From Alcanivorax sp. (lineage in GTDB: Bacteria; Pseudomonadota; Gammaproteobacteria; Pseudomonadales; Alcanivoracaceae): a stretch of 48,083 nucleotides of DNA. Location: assembly GCF_014762765.1 (NCBI RefSeq), contig NZ_JABURH010000113.1:1-48083 (forward strand), read 5' to 3'. The notes under the pieces were generated by a model, which saw nothing but the letters and a program-made list of their open reading frames with translations, was not told where the DNA came from and made no database searches. The number at the start of each line of letters is the position of its first letter. The stretch's first letter is position 1. The position numbers and the translations under genes are program-made. This document shows positions 33,801-41,596 of this stretch, in pieces.

Positions 33801-33993
33801 TCACCTGGGTGACCGAATCTTCCACGGTCTTTGCCGAGGCGCCGGGATAGTTACCGGCAATGGTCACCGCTGGCGGGGCCACTGCCGGGTACTGTTCCAC
33901 CGGCAGGGTATAAATAGCCAGGGCACCGGCCATCATCATGATGATGGCAATAACCCAGGCAAAAATCGGGCGGTCAATAAAGAATCTGGCCAT
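30862..33993 (-). CDS. HAE-1 family RND efflux pump, inner-membrane transporter (AcrB/MexB/TtgB-like)
   Basis: 1043 residues, the standard length. Begins [14 protein letters not shown], with twelve membrane helices and two large periplasmic loops. The proton-relay aspartates are seen in [13 protein letters not shown], and the second-half motif [14 protein letters not shown] is intact. It exports hydrophobic compounds, detergents, solvents or antibiotics by proton antiport as a trimer. Its adaptor is encoded 27 bases upstream; no outer-membrane channel gene follows, so a TolC/OprM-type channel must come from elsewhere. Which named system it equals cannot be told. Confidence 0.95.
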   Translation of the reverse strand: MARFFIDRPIFAWVIAIIMMMAGALAIYTLPVEQYPAVAPPAVTIAGNYPGASAKTVEDSVTQVIEQQMTGIDNLLYIGSSSDSFGNAQITLTFAPGTDADIAQVQVQNKLQLATPLLPQEVQQQGLQVSKSSDSFLMVVSFSSEDGSLSRADLADYVASNVQDPISRVPGVGKIQLFGSPYAMRIWLDPNKLNKYDLTPQDITQTIQVQNNQVASGQLGGAPAVEGQQLNANIIAQTRLEDTEQFQNILLKVNPDGSQVFLRDVARVELAAQNYDVVGRYNGQPAAGLAISLASGANALDTADAVRARLEELKPFFPDKMEMDYPYDTTPFVEISIEEVVHTLFEAIVLVFLVMYLFLQNFRATLIPTIAVPVVLLGTFGVLAAFGFSINTLTMFGMVLAIGLLVDDAIVVVENVERVMHEEGLPPKEATRKSMGQITGALVGIALVLSAVFIPMAFFPGSTGAIYRQFSITIVSAMVLSVLVALILTPALCATMLKAKDAEHQTNKGFFGWFNRTFDRSSLAYQGRVEKILGHRGRYLLIYVVIVGVLGFSFMRLPSSFLPEEDQGMMFTLVTLPAGSTQEQTVDVLKKMENYYLNEETSAVDGLFTVAGFSFTGQGQNAGLAFINLKDWSERNLETDGVNQVVGRSMGFFASIREAMIFALNPPSIPELGNASGFDFQLLDQAGRGHEALIQARNQLLGMASQDPRLAGVRPNGLEDSPQYQLDIDQQKAKALGLSISDINSTLQIAWGSSYVNNFVDRGRVKRVYVQADAPYRMLPENIDDWYVRNNQGEMVPFSAFATGHWTYGSPKLERYNGVSSVNIQGNAAPGYSTGDAMDAMEELTAKLPAGFGSEWTGLSYQERQSGDQAPALYAISLLVVFLCLAALYESWSIPFAVMLVVPLGVIGAVLAATFRGLENDVFFQVGLLTTIGLSAKNAILIAEFALELEQKGEHLVKATLEAVRMRLRPILMTSLAFMLGVTPLMISTGAGAGARNAIGTGVFGGMLTATVLAIFFIPLFYVVVRKLAGVPLNGKPKEKTAH

Positions 33994-34020
33994 GGTATTC
34001 CCGTTTCTCGTTACGTCGCG

Positions 34021-35217
34021 TTATTGCGCTGAGCGTTGATCCCCGCCTTGAGTGGCGGGGGCCTGGGAGGCTTGAGCCTGCTGTTGGGTATCCACGGGGC
34101 TAACCGGAATGCCGGGCTGGATTTTTTGCAGCCCATCCACGATCAACCGGTCTCCGTGTTCCAGGCCGCTGGCGATCAGCCACTGACTACCCACGGCCCG
34201 TTCGGTGACCACGTTCACCTTCTTCACCATATTGTTCTCGTCGATGAGCATGGCGCTGGCCTGGCCGGTGGGGTCACGGGTAATGCCTTTCTGGGGAACC
34301 AGAATGGCATCTTCGCGCTGGCCCTCGGGCAAGCGACCGCGGACAAACATGCCCGGTAGCAGATCACCATCCGGGTTGGGGAAGAGGGCGCGCAGGGTCA
34401 CCGAGCCGGTGCTTTCGTCCACTGCGTATTCGGAGAATTGCAGGGCGCCGGCCTTGCTGTACTCGCTGCCGTCTTCCAGGATCAGGGTAATGCGTGCTTC
34501 ATCATCGCTGACCTGCTGCAATTCGCCGGCTTCCATGGCCTGGCGCAGACGACGCAGCTCAATGCTGGACTGGGTCAGGTCCACGTAAATGGGGTCCAGC
34601 TGGCGGATGGTGGCCAGGGCGTTGGCCTGGTTGGCGGTGACCAGGGCGCCGGCCGTGACGGTGGAGCGCCCGATGCGGCCGCTGATCGGCGCCTCAATGG
34701 TGGCGTAGTCCAGGTTGATCTGCGCGCTTTTCAGGTTGGCGCGGGCGGCGGCCACCGCGGCCTTGTTCTCGTCCAGGGCCGCTTTGGCTTCGTCATATTC
34801 CTGTTGGCTCACGGAGCGGCGTTCCAGCAGGGTCTTGAAGCGATCCACGCGCAGGGTGTTGGAGTTCAGGGTGGCCTGGGCCCGGGCCAGCTCCGCCCGT
34901 GCAGAGTCCACGGCAGCCTGGTAGGTCCGGGAGTCGATCTTGTAGAGAGGTTGCCCGGCTTCCACCTTCTGGCCTTCTTCGAACAGGCGCTGTTCGATCA
35001 CGCCGCTTACCTGCGGGCGCACTTCGGCAATCTGGTGAGCGGTGGTGCGCCCGGGCAGCTCCCGGCTGAGGGTGGTGGATTGAGCCTTTACCGTAATGAA
35101 GCCAACCTGCGGCGCCTGTTGCTGCTGTTGCTGTCCGGCCTGGTCGCCGTCACTGCAACCGCCGAGCTGCAGGGCAAGGGCGCCTGCCAGGAAGGAGAGA
35201 ATCAAACCGCTGCGCAT
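34021..35217 (-). CDS. RND efflux periplasmic adaptor subunit (AcrA/MexA-like lipoprotein)
   Basis: 398 residues from ATG 35217 (AGAGGTG upstream; the GTG two codons earlier lies within the ribosome site). A lipoprotein signal ends in L-G-G-C. The order is barrel-sandwich, alpha-hairpin with Q-A-A-V-D-S-A-R-A-E-L-A-R-A-Q and D-E-N-K-A-A-V-A-A-A-R-A-N-L heptads, lipoyl half motif D-Y-A-T-I-E-A-P-I-S-G-R-I-G-R-S, and beta-barrel. A run of six glutamines sits just after the acylated N-terminus, and the C-terminal tail is rich in Gln/Ala. It bridges the pump and the outer-membrane channel. Divergent from a TetR repressor. Confidence 0.95.
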   Translation of the reverse strand: MRSGLILSFLAGALALQLGGCSDGDQAGQQQQQQAPQVGFITVKAQSTTLSRELPGRTTAHQIAEVRPQVSGVIEQRLFEEGQKVEAGQPLYKIDSRTYQAAVDSARAELARAQATLNSNTLRVDRFKTLLERRSVSQQEYDEAKAALDENKAAVAAARANLKSAQINLDYATIEAPISGRIGRSTVTAGALVTANQANALATIRQLDPIYVDLTQSSIELRRLRQAMEAGELQQVSDDEARITLILEDGSEYSKAGALQFSEYAVDESTGSVTLRALFPNPDGDLLPGMFVRGRLPEGQREDAILVPQKGITRDPTGQASAMLIDENNMVKKVNVVTERAVGSQWLIASGLEHGDRLIVDGLQKIQPGIPVSPVDTQQQAQASQAPATQGGDQRSAQ

Positions 35218-35300
35218 AATCACCTCTAGTTTTAATACACGCCGTCAGGCACCGGCTCGGTGAGCGGGCGCTGCTTGCAGGAAATATGAATCAGGTTCAG

Positions 35301-35326
35301 TATATACATTCAGTGATGTATGTATA
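35301..35326. promoter_or_regulatory. AcrR/TtgR-like operator between adaptor and repressor genes
   Basis: TATATACAT-N6-ATGTATGTATA, an inverted repeat closely resembling the AcrR consensus TACATACATT..AATGTATGTA. On the minus strand it contains a TATACT -10-like element for the pump operon, so repressor binding would block both divergent promoters. Confidence 0.7.
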
Positions 35327-35376
35327 GACCCGAACGCGGAATCCATTTGATTTTTTCACGCCCATAAGAGTCTCCC

Positions 35377-36021
35377 ATGGTCAGGCGAACGAAGGCAGAA
35401 GCGCTGCAAACCCGGGCTCAGATCCTGGATGCCGCCGAGCAGGTTTTTCACCGTAAAGGGGTACTGTCCGCCTCTTTAAAAGATATTGCCAGCGAGGCCG
35501 GGGTGACGCGAGGGGCGATCTACTGGCACTTCAAAAACAAGCATGATGTGTTCATGGCCATGGTGGATCGCAGTCGCTTGCCATTCGACAGTCTGGCGGA
35601 GCGGGCAGAGGATGTCAGCGAGCCGGATCCACTGGGGCGCCTGCGCGAGTTTATGGTCTTTCTGTTACAGCAAGCGGTCTGTGATCCCGGCCAGCGACGG
35701 CTTTTCGAGATCATGTTCCAGAAATGCGAGTTCAGCGGTGAGAATGCCGATTTGCTGGATCGCCAGCGTGAAGCCTGTCGGGACTCCTCCGCGCGGTTGG
35801 CGCGGACCTTTGCCAACGCCATTGCCCGCGGCCAGCTCCCGGAAAGTCTGGATACGGGAAAGGCCGTTAGCTGGTTACACAGCCAGCTCACCGGCGTGAT
35901 CATGTACTGGCTACTCGATCCAGAGGTGCTGGACCTGGAGCGGGCAGCCACGGATTTTGTCGATACCTGCCTGTTCGCCCTGCAGCATGCTCCCTCCCTG
36001 CGTCAGCGTCCCGGAGATTGA
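35377..36021 (+). CDS. TetR-family repressor of RND pump (AcrR/TtgR-like)
   Basis: 214 residues. N-terminal helix-turn-helix typical of AcrR: R-R-T-K-A-E-A-L-Q-T-R-A-Q-I-L-D-A-A..S-L-K-D-I-A-S-E-A-G-V-T-R-G-A-I-Y-W-H-F-K-N-K (about 3-55), then a helical ligand pocket domain including R-R-L-F-E-I-M-F-Q-K-C-E. It is divergent from the adaptor/pump operon with an AcrR-like palindrome between them, so drug-responsive repression of the pump and of itself is strongly indicated. Confidence 0.92.
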   Translation: MVRRTKAEALQTRAQILDAAEQVFHRKGVLSASLKDIASEAGVTRGAIYWHFKNKHDVFMAMVDRSRLPFDSLAERAEDVSEPDPLGRLREFMVFLLQQAVCDPGQRRLFEIMFQKCEFSGENADLLDRQREACRDSSARLARTFANAIARGQLPESLDTGKAVSWLHSQLTGVIMYWLLDPEVLDLERAATDFVDTCLFALQHAPSLRQRPGD

Positions 36022-36071
36022 TACCGGCGCCTGAACATCCCATTGAAATACCGGTCCGCATTTCCGACAAC

Positions 36072-36104
36072 TGGTCTGTGCAGACCACATACCCGGTGGT
36101 ATGT
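36072..36104 (+). promoter_or_regulatory. Bipartite operator, acyl-CoA ligase copy
   Basis: TGGTCTGT, three bases, GACC, then ACATACC-N4-GGTATGT. The first part forms GGTCTG-TG-CAGACC, a palindrome of its own. It shares 27 of 33 bases with 5346-5378 (minus strand). It lies 233 bases before the ligase start. Confidence 0.7.
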
Positions 36105-36172
36105 TTTTGGTCCCTCCCCGAAAAACCCCTTTTCCAGCCTTTGTCAGATTTCGTTTCAAAAAACGAAACGTC

Positions 36173-36215
36173 ATTCCAAAATAGTATTGACGGCCTTCCC
36201 GAGCCATGTCAGATT
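36173..36215 (+). promoter_or_regulatory. Candidate ligase promoter with ATTCCAAAATA element
   Basis: ATTCCAAAATA (36173-36183) precedes TTGACG (36187-36192), a 17-base spacer and a weak CAGATT (36210-36215). The same 11-mer precedes the -35 of the multifunctional beta-oxidation gene at 42853-42863. CGTTTC-N7-GAAACG lies just upstream (36152-36170). Confidence 0.4.
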
Positions 36216-36241
36216 GACTGGCGAGTCAACATCTTGTTTCC

Positions 36242-36276
36242 GCTGAAGGGCGGTGGGACCGCCGATTCCCTTCAGC
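36242..36276 (+). promoter_or_regulatory. First leader stem-loop of acyl-CoA ligase
   Basis: Outer arms GCTGAAGGG/CCCTTCAGC enclose inner GGCGGT-GGG-ACCGCC; a strong, two-part stem with no T-run, about 60 bases before the start. Confidence 0.5.
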
Positions 36277-36305
36277 ATTCGCTACAGCAGCAACACAAAT
36301 AAAAG

Positions 36306-36323
36306 GCGCTTATAAAAGCGCCG
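36306..36323 (+). promoter_or_regulatory. Second leader stem-loop abutting the ligase ribosome site
   Basis: GGCGCTT-ATAA-AAGCGCC, two bases before the GGGAGAG ribosome site (36326-36332). Its position matches that of the 5184-5206 stem ahead of the DUF1302 gene. Confidence 0.5.
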
Positions 36324-36337
36324 CGGGAGAGCACAAC

Positions 36338-38029
36338 ATGTTTGATCGGCACTATGCGGTCTGGCCGGAGAATATGCCGCGCCACCTCAGCCTGCCGCAG
36401 ACCAGCCTCTATACCAATCTGGAGGTTTCGGCCCTGCGTTATCCCCACCGGGATGCAATCAACTATTACGACAGCCCCATCACGTTCGCGGAGCTCAAGC
36501 AGCAGGTGGATGCCCTGGCGGGTTACCTGCAATCGCTGGGCGTGGAGAAGGGTGACCGGGTGCTGCTGTTCATGCAGAACGCCCCCCAGTTCATCATCAG
36601 TTACTACGCCATCCTCCGTGCCAATGCCATTGTGGTGCCGGTGAACCCCATGAACCGGGCCGCCGAACTGGAGCATTACCTGGAGGATACCGATGCCGCC
36701 GTGGCCATCTGTGGCCAGGAATTGTTGCCGGCGGTGGCCCCGGTGGTGGGCATGGTGAACCTGCGCCATGTGATCGTGGCGGCCTACAGCGATTACCTCA
36801 CCCGTGACACGGACCTGCCGCTGCCCGCCGAGGTGGAAGCGCCGGCGGTGGCGCTGAACCATCCCGCGCACATTGCCTGGAAAGACGCCATTGGTGCCGG
36901 TGAATCCCCCGGCGAACTGTTGGTCGGCCCGGACGATCTGGCGGTGTTTCCCTATAGCTCCGGGACCACCGGAGCGCCAAAGGGGTGCATGCACACCCAT
37001 GGTTCGGTGATGGCCACCTGTGTCCAGGGGGCGATCTGGAGTCATGGCACCACCGAGTCGGTGACCCTGGCCACGCTGCCGTACTTTCATGTAACCGGCA
37101 TGCAGGGCTCCATGAATACGCCGATCTATGGCGGCTCATTGATCGTCTTGATGACCCGCTGGGATCGTCGCGTGGCGGCCACGCTGATTGAGCGTTACAA
37201 AGTCAGCCGCTGGGTGAATATCGTCACCATGGCCATCGACCTGCTCTCCGATCCGGACGTGGAGAAATACGACCTGTCTTCCCTGGAGAATATCGGTGGC
37301 GGCGGGGCGGCCATGCCCGCGGCAGTCTCCGACAAACTCTTCCAGATCACCGGACTGCGTTACATGGAAGGCTATGGCCTGTCCGAAACCATTGCCGGCA
37401 CCCACATCAATCCCACCGATAACCCCAAGTCCCAGTGTCTGGGGATTCCGGTATTCGATATCGATTCACGCATTGTGGCAGTGGAAGACGACGGCCAGAC
37501 CGGCAGGGAACTGGGGCCGGGTGAAGTGGGGGAAATCCTCATCCATGGCCCACAGGTGTTCCAGGGCTACTGGAAGCGTCCCCAGGAAACGCAAAAGGTG
37601 TTTGTCGAGCTGGATGGCAAGCGTTTCTTCCGCACCGGTGATCTGGGTTACCACGACGAAGAGGGCTATTTCTTCATCGTCGATCGGGTCAAACGGATGA
37701 TCAATGCGTCCGGCTTCAAGGTCTGGCCCGCCGAGGTGGAAAGCCTCATGTACCGCCACCCGGCCATCCAGGAAAGCTGCGTGATTTCCACTCCCCACCC
37801 CCGTCGCGGTGAAACCGTGAAAGCCTGTGTGGTTCTGCGCAACGAGATGAAAGGCACGCTCACCGAGCAGGCCATCATCGACTGGTGCAAGGAAGAAATG
37901 GCCGCCTACAAGGTGCCAGAGGTGGTGGAGTTTCGCGATGAGCTGCCCCGTTCGCCCACTGGCAAGGTGATGTGGCGAGCCCTGCAGGAGCAGGAATGGG
38001 CCAGTGAGCAGAAACAGCAGGCTTGCTAG
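36338..38029 (+). CDS. Fatty-acid/long-chain acyl-CoA ligase family (ANL superfamily)
   Basis: 563 residues. ATP-binding motif Y-S-S-G-T-T-G-A-P-K-G (206-216), G-Y-G-L-S-E-T motif, F-R-T-G-D-L-G adenylation hinge region, and the C-terminal catalytic Lys543 in S-P-T-G-K-V-M-W-R. It activates a carboxylic acid to acyl-CoA with ATP. First gene ahead of a Liv-type importer (TTG start of livH 126 bases downstream, no terminator seen), so its substrate is probably what the importer carries. Upstream lie the bipartite operator and two leader stem-loops. A long-chain fatty acid is only one option; aromatic, cyclic or branched acids are equally possible. Start has GGGAGAG. Confidence 0.9.
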   Translation: MFDRHYAVWPENMPRHLSLPQTSLYTNLEVSALRYPHRDAINYYDSPITFAELKQQVDALAGYLQSLGVEKGDRVLLFMQNAPQFIISYYAILRANAIVVPVNPMNRAAELEHYLEDTDAAVAICGQELLPAVAPVVGMVNLRHVIVAAYSDYLTRDTDLPLPAEVEAPAVALNHPAHIAWKDAIGAGESPGELLVGPDDLAVFPYSSGTTGAPKGCMHTHGSVMATCVQGAIWSHGTTESVTLATLPYFHVTGMQGSMNTPIYGGSLIVLMTRWDRRVAATLIERYKVSRWVNIVTMAIDLLSDPDVEKYDLSSLENIGGGGAAMPAAVSDKLFQITGLRYMEGYGLSETIAGTHINPTDNPKSQCLGIPVFDIDSRIVAVEDDGQTGRELGPGEVGEILIHGPQVFQGYWKRPQETQKVFVELDGKRFFRTGDLGYHDEEGYFFIVDRVKRMINASGFKVWPAEVESLMYRHPAIQESCVISTPHPRRGETVKACVVLRNEMKGTLTEQAIIDWCKEEMAAYKVPEVVEFRDELPRSPTGKVMWRALQEQEWASEQKQQAC

Positions 38030-38154
38030 CACCCCGTCAGCACCACAATAAAACCTACGCGGCAGCGCTACGTCGCAGGGGCTGACATAACAAAGGAAAA
38101 ACGGGAAACGCCAATGCCACTGAGCGGCGGTTCCCCCATACAGGAGGCTTTGCC

Positions 38155-39018
38155 TTGGACTTATTCATGCAGCAAGTGCTTAACGGCCTGACGCTGGGCA
38201 GCATCTACGGGCTGGTGGCCCTGGGGCTGACCCTGGTGTACGGCATTTTGCACGTACCGAACTTTGCCCACGGGGCGCTCTATATGGTGGGCGCCTATGT
38301 GTCCTACGTGATCATGGTCGATGTTGGCGCCAACTATTGGCTGGCCATGCTTGGCGCCGCCGGTGCTGTGGCGTTGCTGGCGGTGTTGTGCGAGCGACTG
38401 GTGTTCAACCCCTTGCGTGATGCGCCGCCAATCCACGACAAGATTGCCGCCATCGGCATCATGCTGTTTCTGGAAGCGCTGGTGCAGATGCACTGGGGCG
38501 CGGAATTCCGCCGCATGCCCACGCCTTATACCGGTATCGTCGAATTTGCCGGCCTGACCATGCCGGCCCAGCGGGTGCTGATTATTGTCGGTGCGTTCAC
38601 GCTGATGGCGGTTCTGCACCTGTTCCTGAAGAAGACTATGACCGGCTCCACCATTGTGGCCATGGCCCAGAACCGGGAAGGGGCCTTCCTGGTAGGGATC
38701 GATGCCAACCGGGTGGCGATGATGACCTTTGCCATCTCCGGGGTGCTGGCGGCGGTGGGGGCCACCCTGTTCGCGCCGATTAACCTGGTGTATCCGGCCA
38801 TGGGGCATCTGCTGATCATGAAAGCCTTTGTGATCATCATCCTCGGCGGCATGGGTTCCATTCCCGGTGCCATTGTCGGCGGCTTGATCATCGGTTTTGC
38901 GGAAGCCTTTGGTGGCTTCTACATCTCCACCGACTACAAGGACATCATCGCCTTCGCCTTGCTGGTGGTGATTCTCTCCATCAAGCCCATCGGTCTGTTC
39001 ACCAAGGGGGTGCGCTAA
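38155..39018 (+). CDS. livH: Branched-chain amino acid-type ABC transporter permease LivH
   Basis: 287 residues starting at a TTG (38155), chosen because AGGAGG sits seven bases upstream; the next ATG (38167) would be 19 bases away. Eight or so hydrophobic helices, with the LivH opening N-G-L-T-L-G-S-I-Y-G-L-V-A-L-G-L-T-L-V-Y-G and the EAA-like G-G-M-G-S-I-P-G-A-I-V-G-G loop that docks the ATPase. Inner-membrane half of the importer. Its TAA overlaps the livM ATG by one base. Confidence 0.92.
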   Translation: MDLFMQQVLNGLTLGSIYGLVALGLTLVYGILHVPNFAHGALYMVGAYVSYVIMVDVGANYWLAMLGAAGAVALLAVLCERLVFNPLRDAPPIHDKIAAIGIMLFLEALVQMHWGAEFRRMPTPYTGIVEFAGLTMPAQRVLIIVGAFTLMAVLHLFLKKTMTGSTIVAMAQNREGAFLVGIDANRVAMMTFAISGVLAAVGATLFAPINLVYPAMGHLLIMKAFVIIILGGMGSIPGAIVGGLIIGFAEAFGGFYISTDYKDIIAFALLVVILSIKPIGLFTKGVR

Positions 39019-40082
39019 TGAACGCCCTGCACAAGATTTCCGATTTTTTCATGACGCCGGCGATGAAGATCGTGATGATCGTCGCGGCACTGCTGTTCCC
39101 CTTCGTGGCGAGCAATGAATACCAGATCTACGTGATGGCACTGGCGTTTGTCTGGGCCATTGCGGTCTACGGCATGAATATCATCACCGGGCTTTGTGGC
39201 CAGTTGAATCTGGCCCATGGCGGCTTCTTTGCCATCGGCGCCTATACCCTGGCGATTCTCACCGTGGATCATGGCTGGGCGTTCTGGTGGGCCTTCGTGG
39301 CAGCGGGTATTGCCGGTGCCTTGTTGGGTTTCCTGGCCGGGGTGGTGTCGTTGCGCCTGAAAGAGCACTACTTCGCCATCTTTACCCTCTGTGTGGGCTT
39401 CATCATTTATCTGTTGATCGATAAATGGGAGGAGCTGACCCACGGTGCCCTGGGCATTATCAATATTCCGGCGCCGAGCGGATTCGGCCTGGTGGATTTC
39501 ACCGAAACCACGCCGTTCTATTACCTGGCTCTGGTGTTCATGGTGCTGTCCATCTGGCTGGCGGCGCGGATTGCCAACTCCCTGCTGGGCCGCAGTTTCC
39601 GGGCCATTCGTATCAGTGACGAGCTGGCCGCGTCCCTGGGTATCAACCTGATGCGCAACAAGGTACTGGCATTCGTGCTGTCCACCACCTACGCCAGTGT
39701 GGCCGGTGCGCTGTATGCCGGCATGGTGCGCTTTATCGGCCCGGCAGAAGCCGACGTAGTGCATACCTTCGACATGATTACCTTCCTGCTGGTGGGTGGC
39801 ATCGGCACCCTGATGGGGCCGCTGTTCGGCACCCTGGCGATTACCTGGCTGACCCAGTCCCTGCAGTTCCTGGAAGAGTACCGGATGATCGTGTTCGGCC
39901 CGCTGCTGGTGGTGCTGGTGATCTTTTTCCCACGCGGTGTGGTGGGCACCTTCCTGACCTGGCGTGGTCGCCGTCTGGCCGCAGCTCATGAAACCGCCCA
40001 AAAGGAATCTGCCAGCGAAAAAAAGTCGCAGACGAAAAAGGCGGTAACACCTCGCAATCAGGAGGCCGGTAACCATGCTTAA
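39018..40082 (+). CDS. livM: Branched-chain amino acid-type ABC transporter permease LivM
   Basis: 354 residues, about ten helices. Family blocks seen: G-L-C-G-Q-L-N-L-A-H-G-G-F-F-A-I-G-A-Y and G-G-I-G-T-L-M-G-P-L-F-G-T (docking loop). The C-terminal tail after the last helix is long, charged and rich in Lys/Glu/Ala. It overlaps livH by one base and livG by eight, so the transporter genes are translationally coupled. Confidence 0.92.
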   Translation: MNALHKISDFFMTPAMKIVMIVAALLFPFVASNEYQIYVMALAFVWAIAVYGMNIITGLCGQLNLAHGGFFAIGAYTLAILTVDHGWAFWWAFVAAGIAGALLGFLAGVVSLRLKEHYFAIFTLCVGFIIYLLIDKWEELTHGALGIINIPAPSGFGLVDFTETTPFYYLALVFMVLSIWLAARIANSLLGRSFRAIRISDELAASLGINLMRNKVLAFVLSTTYASVAGALYAGMVRFIGPAEADVVHTFDMITFLLVGGIGTLMGPLFGTLAITWLTQSLQFLEEYRMIVFGPLLVVLVIFFPRGVVGTFLTWRGRRLAAAHETAQKESASEKKSQTKKAVTPRNQEAGNHA

Positions 40083-40842
40083 GATCAATAACCTGACCAA
40101 ACGGTTCGGTGGTCTGGCGGCGGTGAACAACGTCAGCATCGAATTCGACGCCAACAAGATCAACGCCATCATCGGCCCCAACGGTGCGGGGAAAAGTACT
40201 TTCTTCAATCTGGTGGCCGGCGCCATGGCGCCCACGGAAGGCTCCATCGAATACCAGGGTATGGATATCACCGGTATGGCTTGTGACCGCATTGCCCGGC
40301 TGGGTATCGCGCGGACCTTCCAGACCACCTCACTGTTCGATGAATCTACTGTGCTGGACAACCTGATCGTGGGCCACCGTCTTCGCACCCAGTCGCGCCT
40401 GTGGGACGTGATCATCAACTCAAAGCGTCTGCGTGATGAAGAGAAAAAATGTCGTTCCCGGGCCCAGGAAGTGCTGGATTTCGTCGGCCTGTCCCATATC
40501 GGTCATCGCATTACCGCGGACATCAGCCAGGAAGAAAAAAAGCGTGTGGCCTTTGCGCTGGCCCTGGCTACCGATCCGGAGCTGGTGCTGCTGGATGAGC
40601 CCGCCGGCGGCATCAACCCGGAGGAGACCGAGAACCTGGCAGCACTGATCCGCAAGATGGTGGAGCACGGCGTCACCGTCTGCCTGATTGAGCACAAGAT
40701 GGACATGATCATGAGCCTGGCGGACAAGATCATGGTGCTGGACCACGGTGAAAAAATTGCCGAAGGCACCCCGGAACAGATCCGCAACAATCCGGTGGTA
40801 ATCGAAGCCTATCTGGGGAGTGATGACGATGCTGCAGCTTAA
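40075..40842 (+). CDS. livG: ABC transporter ATP-binding protein LivG, degenerate signature motif
   Basis: 255 residues. Walker A G-P-N-G-A-G-K-S (34-41), Walker B L-V-L-L-D-E-P (170-176) and the LivG-type N-P-E-E-T after it are intact, and His of the switch is in L-I-E-H-K. The signature, normally L-S-(Y/G)-G-(Q/D), reads D-I-S-Q-E-E-K-K (149-156): the key glycine is replaced by Glu. In a LivG/LivF pair this would leave one composite ATP site without a normal signature, giving an asymmetric motor. The base sequence there shows no sign of frameshift. Confidence 0.9.
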   Translation: MLKINNLTKRFGGLAAVNNVSIEFDANKINAIIGPNGAGKSTFFNLVAGAMAPTEGSIEYQGMDITGMACDRIARLGIARTFQTTSLFDESTVLDNLIVGHRLRTQSRLWDVIINSKRLRDEEKKCRSRAQEVLDFVGLSHIGHRITADISQEEKKRVAFALALATDPELVLLDEPAGGINPEETENLAALIRKMVEHGVTVCLIEHKMDMIMSLADKIMVLDHGEKIAEGTPEQIRNNPVVIEAYLGSDDDAAA

Positions 40843-41536
40843 CGATGTGGAAGCCCGCTACGGCAGCTTCAAGGCCCTGGAAAAAGTCTCCATGACCGTG
40901 GGCGAGGGTGAACTGGTGGTATTGCTGGGCGCCAATGGCGCCGGCAAGAGCACCCTGTTCAATACCATCAGCGGCTTGCTCAAACCTACTGCCGGCAGGA
41001 TCTCCCTGAATGGCAAGGATGTCACCGGCCTGAAGCCCTCTGGCCTGGTACAGAGTGGCGTGGTGCAGTGTCCGGAGGGACGCAAGCTGTTCCCGGAAAT
41101 GTCGGTGCTGAAAAACCTGATGCTGGGTGCCTATGTGCATCGCCGGGACAAGGTCGCCATGAAGAAGACGCTGGACCAGGTGCTGGCGTTGTTCCCGATC
41201 CTGGATGAGAAGAAGGATCATCCCGCCGGATCCCTCAGTGGCGGCCAGCAACAGATGGTGGCCATTGGTCGCGCCATGATGGGGCGGCCGAAACTGCTGC
41301 TGCTGGACGAGCCTTCTCTGGGGCTGGCCCCGCTGGTCGTGAAGCAGATGTTTGAAACCATCAAGGGCATCAACGAACAGGGCACCACCGTGTTGCTGGC
41401 GGAGCAGAATGCCTTCGCCGCACTGAAAATTGCTCACCGCGCCTACGTGATCGAAAACGGTCGCCTGGTGATGGAGGGTGATAAAGACGCGATGCTGGGT
41501 AATGAAGAAATTCGCAAGGCCTACATCGGGGCCTGA
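40829..41536 (+). CDS. livF: ABC transporter ATP-binding protein LivF
   Basis: 235 residues from ATG 40829, chosen because GGGGAG lies eight bases upstream; GTG and ATG codons at 40820 and 40823 are too close to it. Walker A G-A-N-G-A-G-K-S, normal signature L-S-G-G-Q-Q-Q, Walker B L-L-L-L-D-E-P and the LivF-type Q-C-P-E-G-R. Energises the importer with LivG. Overlaps livG by 14 bases. Confidence 0.93.
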   Translation: MLQLNDVEARYGSFKALEKVSMTVGEGELVVLLGANGAGKSTLFNTISGLLKPTAGRISLNGKDVTGLKPSGLVQSGVVQCPEGRKLFPEMSVLKNLMLGAYVHRRDKVAMKKTLDQVLALFPILDEKKDHPAGSLSGGQQQMVAIGRAMMGRPKLLLLDEPSLGLAPLVVKQMFETIKGINEQGTTVLLAEQNAFAALKIAHRAYVIENGRLVMEGDKDAMLGNEEIRKAYIGA

Positions 41537-41596
41537 GGCGATCACCCGCAACGTGTGCGCTACACAACAAGATTGAAATAATAACGGGAGAGTTTC

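Noticed and set aside
36087-36104. Possible operator for the adjacent TetR repressor of the RND pump
   Set aside because: The pump repressor already has a clear AcrR-like site at 35301-35326 of different sequence, and the ACATACC-N4-GGTATGT block recurs at the DUF1302 gene instead.
39015-40418. 467-codon antisense frame across livM and livG
   Set aside because: Low-complexity His/Gln-rich translation opposite conserved membrane-protein sequence; no start signal.
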